Shown: positions 10,569-17,683, numbered from the stretch's first letter. The stretch is DNA of 17,683 bases from JBDRLV01 sp043812755 (GCA_043812755.1 JBDRLV010000029.1:1-17683), one strand, 5' to 3'. A program made the numbers and translations. Notes: generated by a model from the letters alone, not told the origin.

Positions 10569-12695
10569 TTATACATCAAGGTTTTGAACGTTTTTGGCAT
10601 GAGTTTGTATGAATCGTTTACGTGGAGCCACCTCAGAACCCATTAGTATCTCAAAAGTTTCATCTGCTTTTACTGCGTCAACAATTGTAACTCGCTTCAT
10701 GGATCGTGTTTCTGGATTCATGGTTGTTTCCCAAAGTTGCTCAGCATTCATTTCTCCAAGACCTTTGTAGCGTTGTACATTTACCTTTATACCCTCAACA
10801 ACCATTTCTTCTGTTTCATTTGGGACGTCATCTGTTGGTTCATTATTGTTTTCTACCTGTTCTTTTTCTTGTTTTTTGGTTTTTGCGTCTTGTTTCTTTT
10901 TTCCAACCATTGCCATCATTTCTTTGATACCTGTATCACGCTGTTCCTCAGAAAAGGCATAACGAAATTCTTTTCCAATTTGTATGCGATAAAGTGGTGG
11001 CTGTGCAATGTAAATATGCCCGCCATTTATTAAGTCAGGGAAGTATCTGTAAAACAGAGTAAGAAGAAGTGTTCTGATGTGAGCGCCATCAACGTCAGCA
11101 TCTGTCATGATGACAACTCTGTCATAACGTAAGTCATCAATATTGAATCCTTCACCAATGTTTGTTCCAAGTGCAATAATAAGTGATTTCAATTCATTGT
11201 TAACAAGCATCTTATCAAGACGCGCACGCTCAACGTTTAAAATTTTACCTCGCAGTGGAAGAATAGCTTGAGTTTTCCGATCGCGTCCTTGTTTGGCTGT
11301 ACCGCCAGCAGAGTCTCCCTCAACAATGAAAATTTCTGAACGGCTTGGATCCTTTGAAGAGCAGTCAGAGAGTTTGCCAGGAAGTGTTAGTCCATCTAAT
11401 ACACCTTTTCGTAGAACAGTTTCGCGAGCAGCTCGTGCAGCAGCCCTGGCTTGCGCCGCAAGAACACATTTACCAATAATTGCTTCAGCATCTCTTGGAT
11501 GTTCTTCAAGGAATATTTTGAATGAGTTTGAAAAAATAGATTCAACAGCAGTGCGAGCTTCAGGATTACCAAGCTTTGCTTTTGTCTGTCCTTCAAATTG
11601 TGGTTCTTTTAACTTAACACTTATCACGGATGTTAGCCCTTCTCGCACATCGTCACCAGTTAAATTCTGATCTTTTTCTTTTAACAATCCTTTCACTCTT
11701 GCGTAGTTGTTAAGTTCTCTCGTTAGTGCTGATCTAAATCCGATTAGGTGCGATCCGCCTTCTTGGTTTATGATATTATTTGCAAAACACAAAACAATTT
11801 CTCTGTATTCTTCAGTGTATTGAAGAGAAACTTCAACATCCATGTCACTTTCGTCATCATGTTTTGAAACATAAAATACATTTTCATGTTTTGTTTCTTT
11901 TCCGCGGTTTAGATGTCTTACATAGGAAGAGAGTCCTCCTTCAAAATAAAATACGTAAACTTTTTTATTTTCTTTTTCGCGCTCATCAGCAATAACCAAC
12001 TTAATTCCTTTTGTTAAATAAGCTTGATTACGTAGATGGTCAACGATTGTTTGAAAATCAAATTCAGTGGTTTCAAAGACCGTTGGATCTGGTTGAAACG
12101 TGATTCTTGTTCCAGTACCCGTAGCTTTGCCAATTGCTTTTACTTTTGTTTTTGGCTTTCCTATTTTGTATTCTTGCATCCAGAGCTTTCCATCACGTTT
12201 AACCTCAGCCTTCATATAAGTAGAAAGCGCATTTACAACAGAAACACCAACCCCATGCAAGCCTCCTGATACTTTGTACCCACTGTCATCTCCACCAAAT
12301 TTTCCTCCAGCGTGCAATTTTGTTAATACAAGTTCAAGTGCTGACACTTTGTATTGTGAATGCATGTCAACTGGGATTCCACGTCCATGGTCTTCAACAG
12401 AAGCCATGTTGTCAGGAAGAAGGCGAAGAGTAATTTCGTTTCCATGTCCTGCCATTGCTTCATCAAAAGAGTTGTCCATAACCTCCCAGATGAGATGATG
12501 AAGTCCAGTTGGGCCAGTTGATCCAATGTACATTCCAGGGCGCTTACGCACAGGTTCAAGGCCCTCAAGAACAGTGATTTGCTGAGCATCATAAGCTGAT
12601 GGCTTTGCAGATTTTTTTACTGGTTTTTTTGAGCCTGTTTTTTTGGCTTTTCCCCCTGCATTTATATCTGTTTTGGTTATCATTTTCTTTGGCAT
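10569..12695 (-). CDS. gyrB: DNA gyrase subunit B
   Basis: The 708-residue product is the ATPase and TOPRIM subunit of the type IIA topoisomerase that supercoils DNA. After a Lys-rich N-terminal tail (residues 1-30) come VLEGLEPVRKRPGMYIGSTG (42-61), EVMDNSFDEA with the ATP-binding Asn (71-80), EDHGRGIPVD (101-110) and GGLHGVGVSVVNALS (144-158). The TOPRIM domain has IFIVEGDSAGG (455-465), LPLRGKILNVE (479-489) and the metal-binding TDADVDGAHI (531-540); QRYKGLGEMN (641-650) closes the core. A polar, low-complexity insert (about 598-632, Lys/Gln/Glu/Asn-rich) interrupts the region before it. The start at 12695 (MPKKMITKTD) is used because an upstream extension would run into the divergent gene; no Shine-Dalgarno is visible. 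ParE is a possible alternative name, but the motifs fit GyrB. Confidence 0.93.
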   Translation of the reverse strand: MPKKMITKTDINAGGKAKKTGSKKPVKKSAKPSAYDAQQITVLEGLEPVRKRPGMYIGSTGPTGLHHLIWEVMDNSFDEAMAGHGNEITLRLLPDNMASVEDHGRGIPVDMHSQYKVSALELVLTKLHAGGKFGGDDSGYKVSGGLHGVGVSVVNALSTYMKAEVKRDGKLWMQEYKIGKPKTKVKAIGKATGTGTRITFQPDPTVFETTEFDFQTIVDHLRNQAYLTKGIKLVIADEREKENKKVYVFYFEGGLSSYVRHLNRGKETKHENVFYVSKHDDESDMDVEVSLQYTEEYREIVLCFANNIINQEGGSHLIGFRSALTRELNNYARVKGLLKEKDQNLTGDDVREGLTSVISVKLKEPQFEGQTKAKLGNPEARTAVESIFSNSFKIFLEEHPRDAEAIIGKCVLAAQARAAARAARETVLRKGVLDGLTLPGKLSDCSSKDPSRSEIFIVEGDSAGGTAKQGRDRKTQAILPLRGKILNVERARLDKMLVNNELKSLIIALGTNIGEGFNIDDLRYDRVVIMTDADVDGAHIRTLLLTLFYRYFPDLINGGHIYIAQPPLYRIQIGKEFRYAFSEEQRDTGIKEMMAMVGKKKQDAKTKKQEKEQVENNNEPTDDVPNETEEMVVEGIKVNVQRYKGLGEMNAEQLWETTMNPETRSMKRVTIVDAVKADETFEILMGSEVAPRKRFIQTHAKNVQNLDV

Positions 12696-12717
12696 ATTAT
12701 TCAAAAGTAACGACAAT

Positions 12718-12746
12718 ATCTTACCATGTTTGAGTACTCTTTTCAA
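12718..12746 (-). promoter_or_regulatory. Promoter of gyrB
   Basis: Minus strand TTGAAA (12746-12741), 17-base spacer, TAAGAT (12723-12718). The predicted transcription start lies about 16 bases before the gyrB ATG, so the leader is very short. Confidence 0.65.
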
Positions 12747-12802
12747 TGTTGTCTCTGGGTATAAAAGTCGAGCTTGATCTCCACATAATTCCCAAAAAAA
12801 GT

Positions 12803-12808
12803 TATAAT
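12803..12808 (+). promoter_or_regulatory. -10 box giving a probable leaderless mRNA
   Basis: A perfect TATAAT lies only 8 bases before the ATG at 12817, so transcription should start at or just before the start codon. The -35 region is weak (TCCACA at 17-base spacing). No Shine-Dalgarno is present. Confidence 0.6.
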
Positions 12809-12816
12809 AGATATGT

Positions 12817-13710
12817 ATGCAAGAGAACCTACAACAAGAGAGCTTTTTATTAGAAGAAGAAAAAGAATTTGAACGCCAATACAAGGTATCAATGTGGTGG
12901 GTTGAGCACAGAATTCTTTTAAAAAAGATTGGGTATGGAATCATAATGGCAATAGAGGGTGTTCTTTTGATATATACAATTTGGATTTTTGTAGATACTT
13001 ATGCTGTAAGTTATGATTCAGAACAAACAGAGGTTGCCAAGATGGTCGCGTTTGGGCAACAGGATTTGCATGCTTATTCGCAGGCACGGGCAGCGTTTCC
13101 AATTGATGTTTCTGAAATGAAAGTATTTTCAGTTGGCGGAGCTACCTATGATTATTATGCTTTATTAACCAATGATAATATTGATTGGTATGCTGAATTT
13201 TCATATTGGTTTGAGACAGGAGGAGAGCAAACTGAAAAGCAAAGGACATTTATTCTTCCTGAGTCACAAAAAACGGTTGCTTTTTTAGGGCATGAATCAA
13301 GTGGCTCTGTTGCTGGCGCAGAAATTGTTGTTGGCGATATTTCTTGGCACAGAATTGATAAAAAGAAAATTTTAGATTATGAATCCTGGGCCATGCAAAG
13401 GCAAAGGATTGAAGTCTCAGAAGTTATTTATAATACCCACAAAGTTAATAATATGAATTTTGGGACAATTAAATTTAGTGTTGAGAACATGAGCCCTTTT
13501 AGTTATTACGACATTGTGTTTTATTCAATTTTGAAAAGAGGCAAAGATACGGTTGGTGTAAACAGGATTACACTTGATGAATTGTATTCTGGTGGGAAAA
13601 AAGATTTAGAAATGCAATGGTCTGGAGTTATTCCTTCGGTAAGTCAGGTTGAAATAGTTTCTGATTTGAATATTTTGGATGAAACAAAGTACATACCGTC
13701 GTATTATTAG
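12817..13710 (+). CDS. Single-pass membrane protein of unknown function upstream of rodA
   Basis: The 297-residue product has a charged N-terminal cytoplasmic segment (about 1-33), one transmembrane helix (about 38-60, IGYGIIMAIEGVLLIYTIWIF) and a large C-terminal region, predicted extracellular and rich in beta-strand and aromatic residues (repeated Tyr/Trp such as TYDYYALL and FSYWFE). The second half resembles an Ig-like or adhesion-type beta-sandwich in composition only. No catalytic motif is visible. It is the first gene of a two-gene plus-strand unit with rodA, 62 bases apart. A role at the cell envelope or in wall synthesis is therefore plausible but is an inference from position. Transcription probably begins at its own start codon. 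Confidence 0.7.
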   Translation: MQENLQQESFLLEEEKEFERQYKVSMWWVEHRILLKKIGYGIIMAIEGVLLIYTIWIFVDTYAVSYDSEQTEVAKMVAFGQQDLHAYSQARAAFPIDVSEMKVFSVGGATYDYYALLTNDNIDWYAEFSYWFETGGEQTEKQRTFILPESQKTVAFLGHESSGSVAGAEIVVGDISWHRIDKKKILDYESWAMQRQRIEVSEVIYNTHKVNNMNFGTIKFSVENMSPFSYYDIVFYSILKRGKDTVGVNRITLDELYSGGKKDLEMQWSGVIPSVSQVEIVSDLNILDETKYIPSYY

Positions 13711-13735
13711 TGATATTTCAAGTAGTGTTATATAA

Positions 13736-13765
13736 AGGAGGGTCGATTTAACTCGGCGCTTTTTT
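13736..13765 (+). promoter_or_regulatory. Orphan Shine-Dalgarno plus small hairpin before rodA
   Basis: AGGAGG (13736-13741) is directly followed by GTCGA-TTTAAC-TCGGC (one U-G pair) and T6 (13760-13765). The rodA ATG is 31 bases after the AGGAGG, too far for normal use. No start codon lies at the right distance, and an in-frame TAA follows. Confidence 0.5.
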
Positions 13766-13772
13766 ATCCATT

Positions 13773-14870
13773 ATGAAAAGAACATTAATGCAATTCCGTT
13801 CAATTGATTGGCTTTTTGTGTGTGCAGTTTTTGCTTTGGTTTTAATTGGACTTGCTGCAATTTATTCTATTGCTCTATCACAGAATGATTATTTGAATTT
13901 TAATAAGCAGTTGTTTGCTGTCTTTATTGGCGCAATCATTTTTTTTGTAATGGCTTTTTCTAATTATAGATTGCTTCGAAACTATGCTTTGGTTTTGTAT
14001 ATATTGGCTGGGGTGTCATTGGTTTCTGTATTATTTTTTGGAGAAAACATTCGTGGTACAACAGGTTGGTTTTCGTTTGGTTTTGTGAGTATTCAACCTG
14101 TAGAGTTTGTGAAACTGGTTATAATTATTGTTCTTGCAGCGTATTTTAGTAACAGAGCAAGGAATAGTTTTGGGTTAAAAGAATTAGCAGAAAGCGGGGC
14201 GATTGTATTATTGTTTGTTTTTTTAATTTTTGCTCAACCTGATTTGGGCTCAGCTTTGCTTGTGATTGGTTTGTGGTGTGTGATGATGCTTTTTGCTGGA
14301 ATAAAGAAAAGATATTTTTTGTCTCTGTGTCTTCTTGCTCTTATTGCTTCGATTTTTTCTTGGAGCTTTTTATTTGCTGATTATCAAAAAGCAAGAATAA
14401 CAACTTTTATTGATCCTGCTTCAGATCCTTTAGGGCAAGGTTATAATGTTGCTCAAGCTGTGATCGCAGTTGGATCAGGTGGTTGGTTTGGGCGTGGTCT
14501 TGGTTTTGGATCACAAAGTCAATTGAAATTTTTACCAGAAAGTCATACTGATTTTATTTTTGCTGTTATTGCAGAAGAGCTTGGTTTTGTTGGCATGCTT
14601 TTAATTGTTGGGGCTTTTGGTGTTATTTTTTGGAAAATATATCATTATGCATCAATGACTAGAGACAGTTTTACAAGTTATTTGATGCTTGGGGTTGGTA
14701 CGATTTTATTTTTACAATTGTTTGTTAATATTGGAATGAACTTGGGGCTTCTGCCTGTTACAGGATTGGGGTTGCCACTTGTAAGTTATGGCGGTAGTTC
14801 AATTATTTTTACTTTTTTGTTGCTAGGGATTGTGGCCAGTGTCGCTTTGCACACAAAGATGTCGCGGTAG
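13773..14870 (+). CDS. rodA: SEDS-family peptidoglycan glycosyltransferase (RodA/FtsW)
   Basis: The 365-residue product is a polytopic membrane protein with about ten helices. SEDS proteins polymerise lipid II into glycan strands together with a class B penicillin-binding protein. Family signatures: GRGLGFGSQSQLKFLPE, then SHTDFIFAVIAEELG with the conserved acidic residues, and NIGMNLGLLPVTGLGLPLVS followed by YGGSS. The loop QPDLGSALLV is also typical. Length and the short N-terminus fit RodA (elongation) better than FtsW (division), but these are hard to separate without a tree. The start at 13773 has no Shine-Dalgarno at normal distance. The TAG stop (14868-14870) falls inside a family B repeat that begins at 14866, so the native last residues may have been replaced. 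Confidence 0.92.
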   Translation: MKRTLMQFRSIDWLFVCAVFALVLIGLAAIYSIALSQNDYLNFNKQLFAVFIGAIIFFVMAFSNYRLLRNYALVLYILAGVSLVSVLFFGENIRGTTGWFSFGFVSIQPVEFVKLVIIIVLAAYFSNRARNSFGLKELAESGAIVLLFVFLIFAQPDLGSALLVIGLWCVMMLFAGIKKRYFLSLCLLALIASIFSWSFLFADYQKARITTFIDPASDPLGQGYNVAQAVIAVGSGGWFGRGLGFGSQSQLKFLPESHTDFIFAVIAEELGFVGMLLIVGAFGVIFWKIYHYASMTRDSFTSYLMLGVGTILFLQLFVNIGMNLGLLPVTGLGLPLVSYGGSSIIFTFLLLGIVASVALHTKMSR

Positions 14871-14950
14871 CCGCAGGCTTTTCCGCAAAAGGCGGATCAG
14901 CCTATGGCTGAAGCCTGCGTTCGAAGCGCAACCTAAAGGTTGCGACTACC
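14866..14950. repeat. Dispersed repeat, family B, copy 2; provides the rodA stop codon
   Basis: Ends are GGTAGCCGCA (14866-14875) and TGCGACTACC (14941-14950). The inside folds into a three-way junction: CGCAGGCTT/AAGCCTGCG (14872-14880, 14911-14919) encloses TCCGC-AAAAG-GCGGA and CAGCC-TAT-GGCTG. It is followed by CGCAACC-TAAA-GGTTGCG. The first TAG of the repeat is the rodA stop codon. Confidence 0.85.
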
Positions 14951-14973
14951 AGAGCATAAATGAATAAGGCACC

Positions 14974-15150
14974 TTGACAATAAGCTGTTTTTATGATTAA
15001 GTACAGGCTCGATCTTTTCAATAACTGGGTTTTTTAACAGCCGAATTCGGATCTTCGCAATGGTTGCGAACAGGCTGATTTCGGCACCTTCTGCCACTGA
15101 GACGACCCTGGCTTTTGTCAGGTATAGGGCCCATTGGTAAGGAGTAGGCA
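14974..15150 (+). promoter_or_regulatory. Promoter and structured leader of the 15151-16158 gene
   Basis: A perfect TTGACA (14974-14979) with a weak TTAAGT at 17-base spacing. The leader then folds: GCCGAA/TTCGGC (15040-15045, 15080-15085) encloses TTCGCAA-TGG-TTGCGAA (15054-15070). A further hairpin is CCTGGC-TTTT-GTCAGG (15107-15122), ending shortly before AAGGAG. No T-run follows, so any control would be at translation or RNA stability. Confidence 0.45.
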
Positions 15151-16158
15151 ATGAGCGATGTAAGAGTAGTAAAAGGTGAAGTTTGTGTGTTGTGCGAAAA
15201 GGCAAAAAACTTGCCAGCGCAATTCAGTGTTGGCCACTGCATTCGATGGTGTGTTTGTTTTTTTGCATTCGTTGGGATGTCAGCCGTCAGTTTTTTGTCA
15301 GTTGATTTGATGACCAAAAAGGAGAATATTGTAGTTTTAGCTACGCTTGGCACAATCATTGCAGTTAATGTTTTGCTGATTGCATGGTTTGGAATCATCC
15401 CAATCATCATGCGCAATTGTATTGGTCGCAAAGAGTATCGATTTCCTGACATGCATGAGCACGAGCACGTGCATGCTGTAGCTCCTTGGGATGAGCAAGG
15501 TCATTTCACTGCAGATTCCTCATCCATGAAGTATTTTGGAGAATCGGTTTGGCCACTCAGAAGGCCAATTCTCGAGCTCCAGGTTGGTGGATTTGGCAAA
15601 AGCAAAATTCATCATACGCCCAGGGGATTTAAGTGGGAGATTGTAAATGTGTTGCACAACCCCACAAATGAACATATGCCGCTTGTTCATTTGTGCATTG
15701 GCGTTGTTGAGCAGATTGTGCCTGCATGCGAGGCTGCCAAGATTGTCAGGCACTTTAGCTGTTTGTCTGAGATGGTAAGGCAGGGTGCTGGTTATGACGC
15801 AAAGGTAACTGAAGTGGTACGTCTGGGGCGTCAAGTTGAAGAGCTGTCGCAGCAATATGCTGTACTTGGCGTGTTTGTCGCTTGGCTGCATGAGTCAGCA
15901 AAGAAGCGCAAGGCTCAGGGCGGTTTTCCTGACTCCCAACATGGTCAGTTCCTGCGTTTGGCAATAGAGTTTTTGTACCAGGAGAATCCCAAAAGTAGTT
16001 TTCCTTTCCCGCATACGTTTGATGGGGAACATCCCCCTGTGCTTGAAGGGGTTACCAAAGACACGTCGGTTCAGTTCCATGCTTGTGCACTTATTGAGCG
16101 TGTGCTTGAAGATGCTAAGGGTGCGCCAAATCCAGTTCAGGAAGCTCAGGCAGCCTAA
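15151..16158 (+). CDS. CxxC/two-helix membrane protein of unknown function
   Basis: The 335-residue product has an N-terminal CVLC motif (Cys12 and Cys15, with Cys30 and His29 nearby) that could bind zinc. Two transmembrane helices follow at about 32-53 and 60-88. The rest is a soluble, predicted cytoplasmic domain of about 245 residues. It begins with a His/Glu-rich stretch (PDMHEHEHVHAVAPW, 108-122), a possible metal-binding segment, then is mainly helical. No enzyme motif is seen. AAGGAG lies 6 bases before the ATG at 15151. It has its own leader and terminator. The layout CxxC, two helices, soluble domain is shared with the next gene (16569-17549) although the soluble domains are not obviously alike. 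Confidence 0.7.
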   Translation: MSDVRVVKGEVCVLCEKAKNLPAQFSVGHCIRWCVCFFAFVGMSAVSFLSVDLMTKKENIVVLATLGTIIAVNVLLIAWFGIIPIIMRNCIGRKEYRFPDMHEHEHVHAVAPWDEQGHFTADSSSMKYFGESVWPLRRPILELQVGGFGKSKIHHTPRGFKWEIVNVLHNPTNEHMPLVHLCIGVVEQIVPACEAAKIVRHFSCLSEMVRQGAGYDAKVTEVVRLGRQVEELSQQYAVLGVFVAWLHESAKKRKAQGGFPDSQHGQFLRLAIEFLYQENPKSSFPFPHTFDGEHPPVLEGVTKDTSVQFHACALIERVLEDAKGAPNPVQEAQAA

Positions 16159-16180
16159 TTGATCTTTACTTAATCTTCAC

Positions 16181-16208
16181 GCACCAGTCTTGCGCTGGTG
16201 CTTTTTTT
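16181..16208 (+). terminator. Terminator of the 15151-16158 gene
   Basis: GCACCAG (16181-16187), loop TCTTGCG, CTGGTGC (16195-16201), then T7. Confidence 0.93.
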
Positions 16209-16218
16209 GTTGTTATTC

Positions 16219-16254
16219 TCCCCCCTTACTAAGGGGGGATTAAATGGGGGTCTA
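16219..16254. repeat. Dispersed repeat, family C, copy 2 (left arm of a composite)
   Basis: CCCCCCTT-ACT-AAGGGGGG palindrome, then ATTAAAT and GGGGTCTA (16247-16254). The end is the inverted match of TAGACCCC at 16390-16397. Confidence 0.75.
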
Positions 16255-16262
16255 TACGGTTC

Positions 16263-16377
16263 GGTAGCCGCAGCCTTTAGGCTGTGCACGAAACGCAAGC
16301 TTCAGCCATGGGCTGATCCGCCTTTTGAGCCAAAGTCCCATCAGCCTCTGGCTGAGGCGGAAAAGCTTGCGACTACC
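16263..16377. repeat. Dispersed repeat, family B, copy 3
   Basis: Bounded by GGTAGCCGCA (16263-16272) and TGCGACTACC (16368-16377). It contains CAGCC-ATG-GGCTG, TCAGCCTCTGGCTGA and GGCGGA blocks shared with copy 2 and with the tRNA-Ala insert. Confidence 0.85.
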
Positions 16378-16389
16378 AGATCGATTCGC

Positions 16390-16424
16390 TAGACCCCTCC
16401 TAACCTCCCCTTATTAAGGAGAGG
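16390..16424. repeat. Dispersed repeat, family C, copy 3 (right arm of a composite)
   Basis: TAGACCCC followed by TCCTAA and CCTCCCCTT-ATT-AAGGAGAGG (one mismatch). It is inverted relative to copy 2, so copies 2 and 3 flank the family B element. Confidence 0.75.
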
Positions 16425-16432
16425 AACTGAGC

Positions 16433-16461
16433 TTGACTCACCCGCCTTATCATGATGAGAT
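16433..16461 (+). promoter_or_regulatory. Possible promoter of the 16569-17549 gene
   Basis: TTGACT (16433-16438), 17-base spacer, TGAGAT (16456-16461). The -35 box is good and the -10 box weak. The leader of about 100 bases includes GCAGG/CCTGC just before the start. Confidence 0.4.
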
Positions 16462-16568
16462 AAATACAGTTCCTTAAAAGTCTTGAGCAGATGATTGCAT
16501 TGTGCAAGATAAGCTGTTTGGGACACTCTTGTTGGCAGGACTTTGAGCCTGCGAGCATGGAGAATATC

Positions 16569-17549
16569 ATGGCAAAGTGTGGAGAGTGTGACAGGGCTTT
16601 CAACAGCATAGGTTTCATTCCAGACGTTCTCACAAGCGGTCTTTTAAAAGTGAGTTTGTTTGGATTGTCTGTAATAGCTGTGTGGTTGTTCTTTGTTCTT
16701 AAACTACAGTTGCAAGACAAATGGTGGTTTGACAGCGTGAATTTCCTTGCAGGAATTGTACTTACACTTTCTGCGATTGTGTTTGGACTGTGGGGTGCTC
16801 TGCGTGTGATCAAGCTTATTAAACGCACGGCCTATGGTTTCTTTGACCAAAATGGCATTTACCACAGGCACTGGAGCAATCCATTTGAAATGGCCAGTTT
16901 GTACTTTGGTCCAAATGCTGATCTCAAAAAGATAAAGGTTTTTGTTTTTGAGATGGGCAGAGGAAAGAGTCGAATCACAAATCACAAATCTAGTTTAGAT
17001 TGGGAGCTAGTCAGCATTGATGGATGTTTTGGCTCAATTCCAAGACACGTTGTTCTTCAAGACCAGAACGGTGTATGGGTTCGTGAGGAAGCCGAAAAAG
17101 CATTGCGTATGGTGCAAGATGGGGTTCCCCCTCTTCGTAGATTAGTCCGAAGGTACCATGAGATCGAAGAGGTATCCAGCAGGAACAATGCTCGTGAGGA
17201 TCGTCTTGCGCGAATTTGTAGAGTGCTTTCTGGGTTTATTCTGTTTCATAGAGAAAATCGTGGCACACTTGGCAATTCAGTCTATGGTGAGTTGCTTCTC
17301 ACTCTTGCTGGTCGTCTTCTTGTGCGGTTCTTTGATGAGGATGAGCGCGAGCGTCATGCTCAAGCGGTTGGTGATGTGGCAATGCCTCGCGTTACCACAA
17401 AGATGACTGCTCTGCAGATGATGGTTGCGCTTGAGGGGGTTCTTCCTACTCTTGCTCTTGATCCAGATGAAAATCAGGTTGATGAGCCAACAGTTACACT
17501 CGAGCCTGTACAAGTAAGAGGGTGCACGGCTTCAGACATCTGCCTATAA
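16569..17549 (+). CDS. CxxC/two-helix membrane protein of unknown function (second copy of the layout)
   Basis: The 326-residue product starts MAKCGECDRAF, placing a CGEC motif at Cys4-Cys7. Two transmembrane helices lie at about 25-46 and 57-80. The soluble remainder has a beta-rich part (about 90-150, including YFGPNADLKKIKVFVFEMG) and a helical part rich in Arg/Glu (about 170-280), ending with a Glu/Val-rich tail. ATG 16569 is chosen because GGAG lies 6 bases upstream. Earlier in-frame ATGs at 16491 and 16557 lack a ribosome binding site and overlap a leader hairpin. A terminator follows the stop. Function unknown; a sensor or scaffold role is only a guess from the layout. Confidence 0.65.
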   Translation: MAKCGECDRAFNSIGFIPDVLTSGLLKVSLFGLSVIAVWLFFVLKLQLQDKWWFDSVNFLAGIVLTLSAIVFGLWGALRVIKLIKRTAYGFFDQNGIYHRHWSNPFEMASLYFGPNADLKKIKVFVFEMGRGKSRITNHKSSLDWELVSIDGCFGSIPRHVVLQDQNGVWVREEAEKALRMVQDGVPPLRRLVRRYHEIEEVSSRNNAREDRLARICRVLSGFILFHRENRGTLGNSVYGELLLTLAGRLLVRFFDEDERERHAQAVGDVAMPRVTTKMTALQMMVALEGVLPTLALDPDENQVDEPTVTLEPVQVRGCTASDICL

Positions 17550-17563
17550 CATAGTTTCTCTCA

Positions 17564-17589
17564 GCATCGATGAAAGTCGGTGCTTTTTT
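17564..17589 (+). terminator. Terminator of the 16569-17549 gene
   Basis: GCATCGA (17564-17570), loop TGAAAG, TCGGTGC (17577-17583) with one U-G pair, then T6. Confidence 0.9.
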
Positions 17590-17601
17590 GTTTCTTTTCC
17601 T

Positions 17602-17683
17602 GTCATTCTGAGGAGGCAAAGCCGACGAAGAATCTCATTGCAATGGGATCCTTCGTCCTCGCTGCGCTCGTCCTCAGGATGAC
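17602..17683. repeat. Dispersed palindromic repeat, family A, copy at the right end
   Basis: It runs from GTCATTCTGAGGA to TCCTCAGGATGAC, with CGAAGAATCTCATT and AATGGGATCCTTCG inside. The window stops exactly at its last base. Confidence 0.88.

Noticed and set aside
12696..12944. N-terminal extension of gyrB to 12944
   Set aside because: It would overlap the divergent gene at 12817 and both promoters; the extra residues do not resemble GyrB.
14993..15037. 14-codon ORF (MIKYRLDLFNNWVF) as another attenuator leader
   Set aside because: Its ATG lies between the -35 and -10 positions of the only visible promoter, and no terminator hairpin with a T-run follows.
1..17683. CRISPR array, integrase, transposase or prophage genes
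   Set aside because: No regularly spaced direct repeats and no protein of these families; the repeats present are short palindromes.

Overview
The window looks like a complete or nearly complete contig from a Candidate Phyla Radiation (Patescibacteria, Parcubacteria-like) bacterium. This is an inference from gene content and style: AT-rich DNA, small genes, single-copy housekeeping genes scattered among lineage-specific two-helix membrane proteins of unknown function, tRNAs without encoded CCA, and a secE-nusG-rplK cluster with no rplA after rplK. Both ends lie in copies of the same dispersed palindromic repeat, as expected if assembly stopped at repeats.

Layout. 1-2376 (minus): secE, nusG and rplK from one promoter, then a GC-rich, stem-rich stretch (518-790) that looks like a structured RNA, then a small two-helix membrane protein. 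2400-5160 (plus): a membrane-anchored GCS2/amidoligase-type protein, a GNAT acetyltransferase and a small helix-turn-helix-like protein. 5205-6365 (minus): a two-helix membrane protein with its own promoter. 6426-7360 (minus): a tRNA operon Lys-Gln-Met-X-Ala-Pro-Thr with a strong promoter and a terminator, where X is a 187-nt element closed by 13-bp inverted repeats. 7374-9582 (minus): an ABC exporter. 9601-12746 (minus): gyrB followed by an uncharacterised charged protein. 12803-14870 (plus): a single-pass membrane protein and rodA/ftsW. 14866-17683 (plus): two further CxxC/two-helix membrane proteins among dispersed repeats.

Three observations stand out. (1) Two tRNA genes carry extra DNA in the D-arm: tRNA-Ala(UGC) has 30 nt and tRNA-Met(CAU) has 35 nt. 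Both inserts are palindromic and resemble dispersed repeats elsewhere in this window, while the rest of each tRNA, including the alanine G3-U70 pair, is intact. (2) Three genes (amidoligase, acetyltransferase, ABC exporter) are preceded by the same regulatory layout: a promoter, a short leader ORF, a segment in the last codons of that ORF that can pair with the 5' arm or core of a downstream terminator hairpin, then the hairpin and U-tract. This is the logic of ribosome-mediated transcription attenuation; one leader peptide has four consecutive Tyr codons. (3) At least two intergenic regions (518-790 and 6824-7010) are packed with exact inverted repeats that I could not match to tmRNA, RNase P RNA or SRP RNA.

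Three families of short palindromic repeats recur: family A (GTCATTCTGAGG...CCTCAGGATGAC), family B (bounded by GGTAGYCGCA and its complement) and family C (CCCCTTANTAAGGGG). One family B copy supplies the rodA stop codon, and another sits between an attenuator and its presumed target gene.
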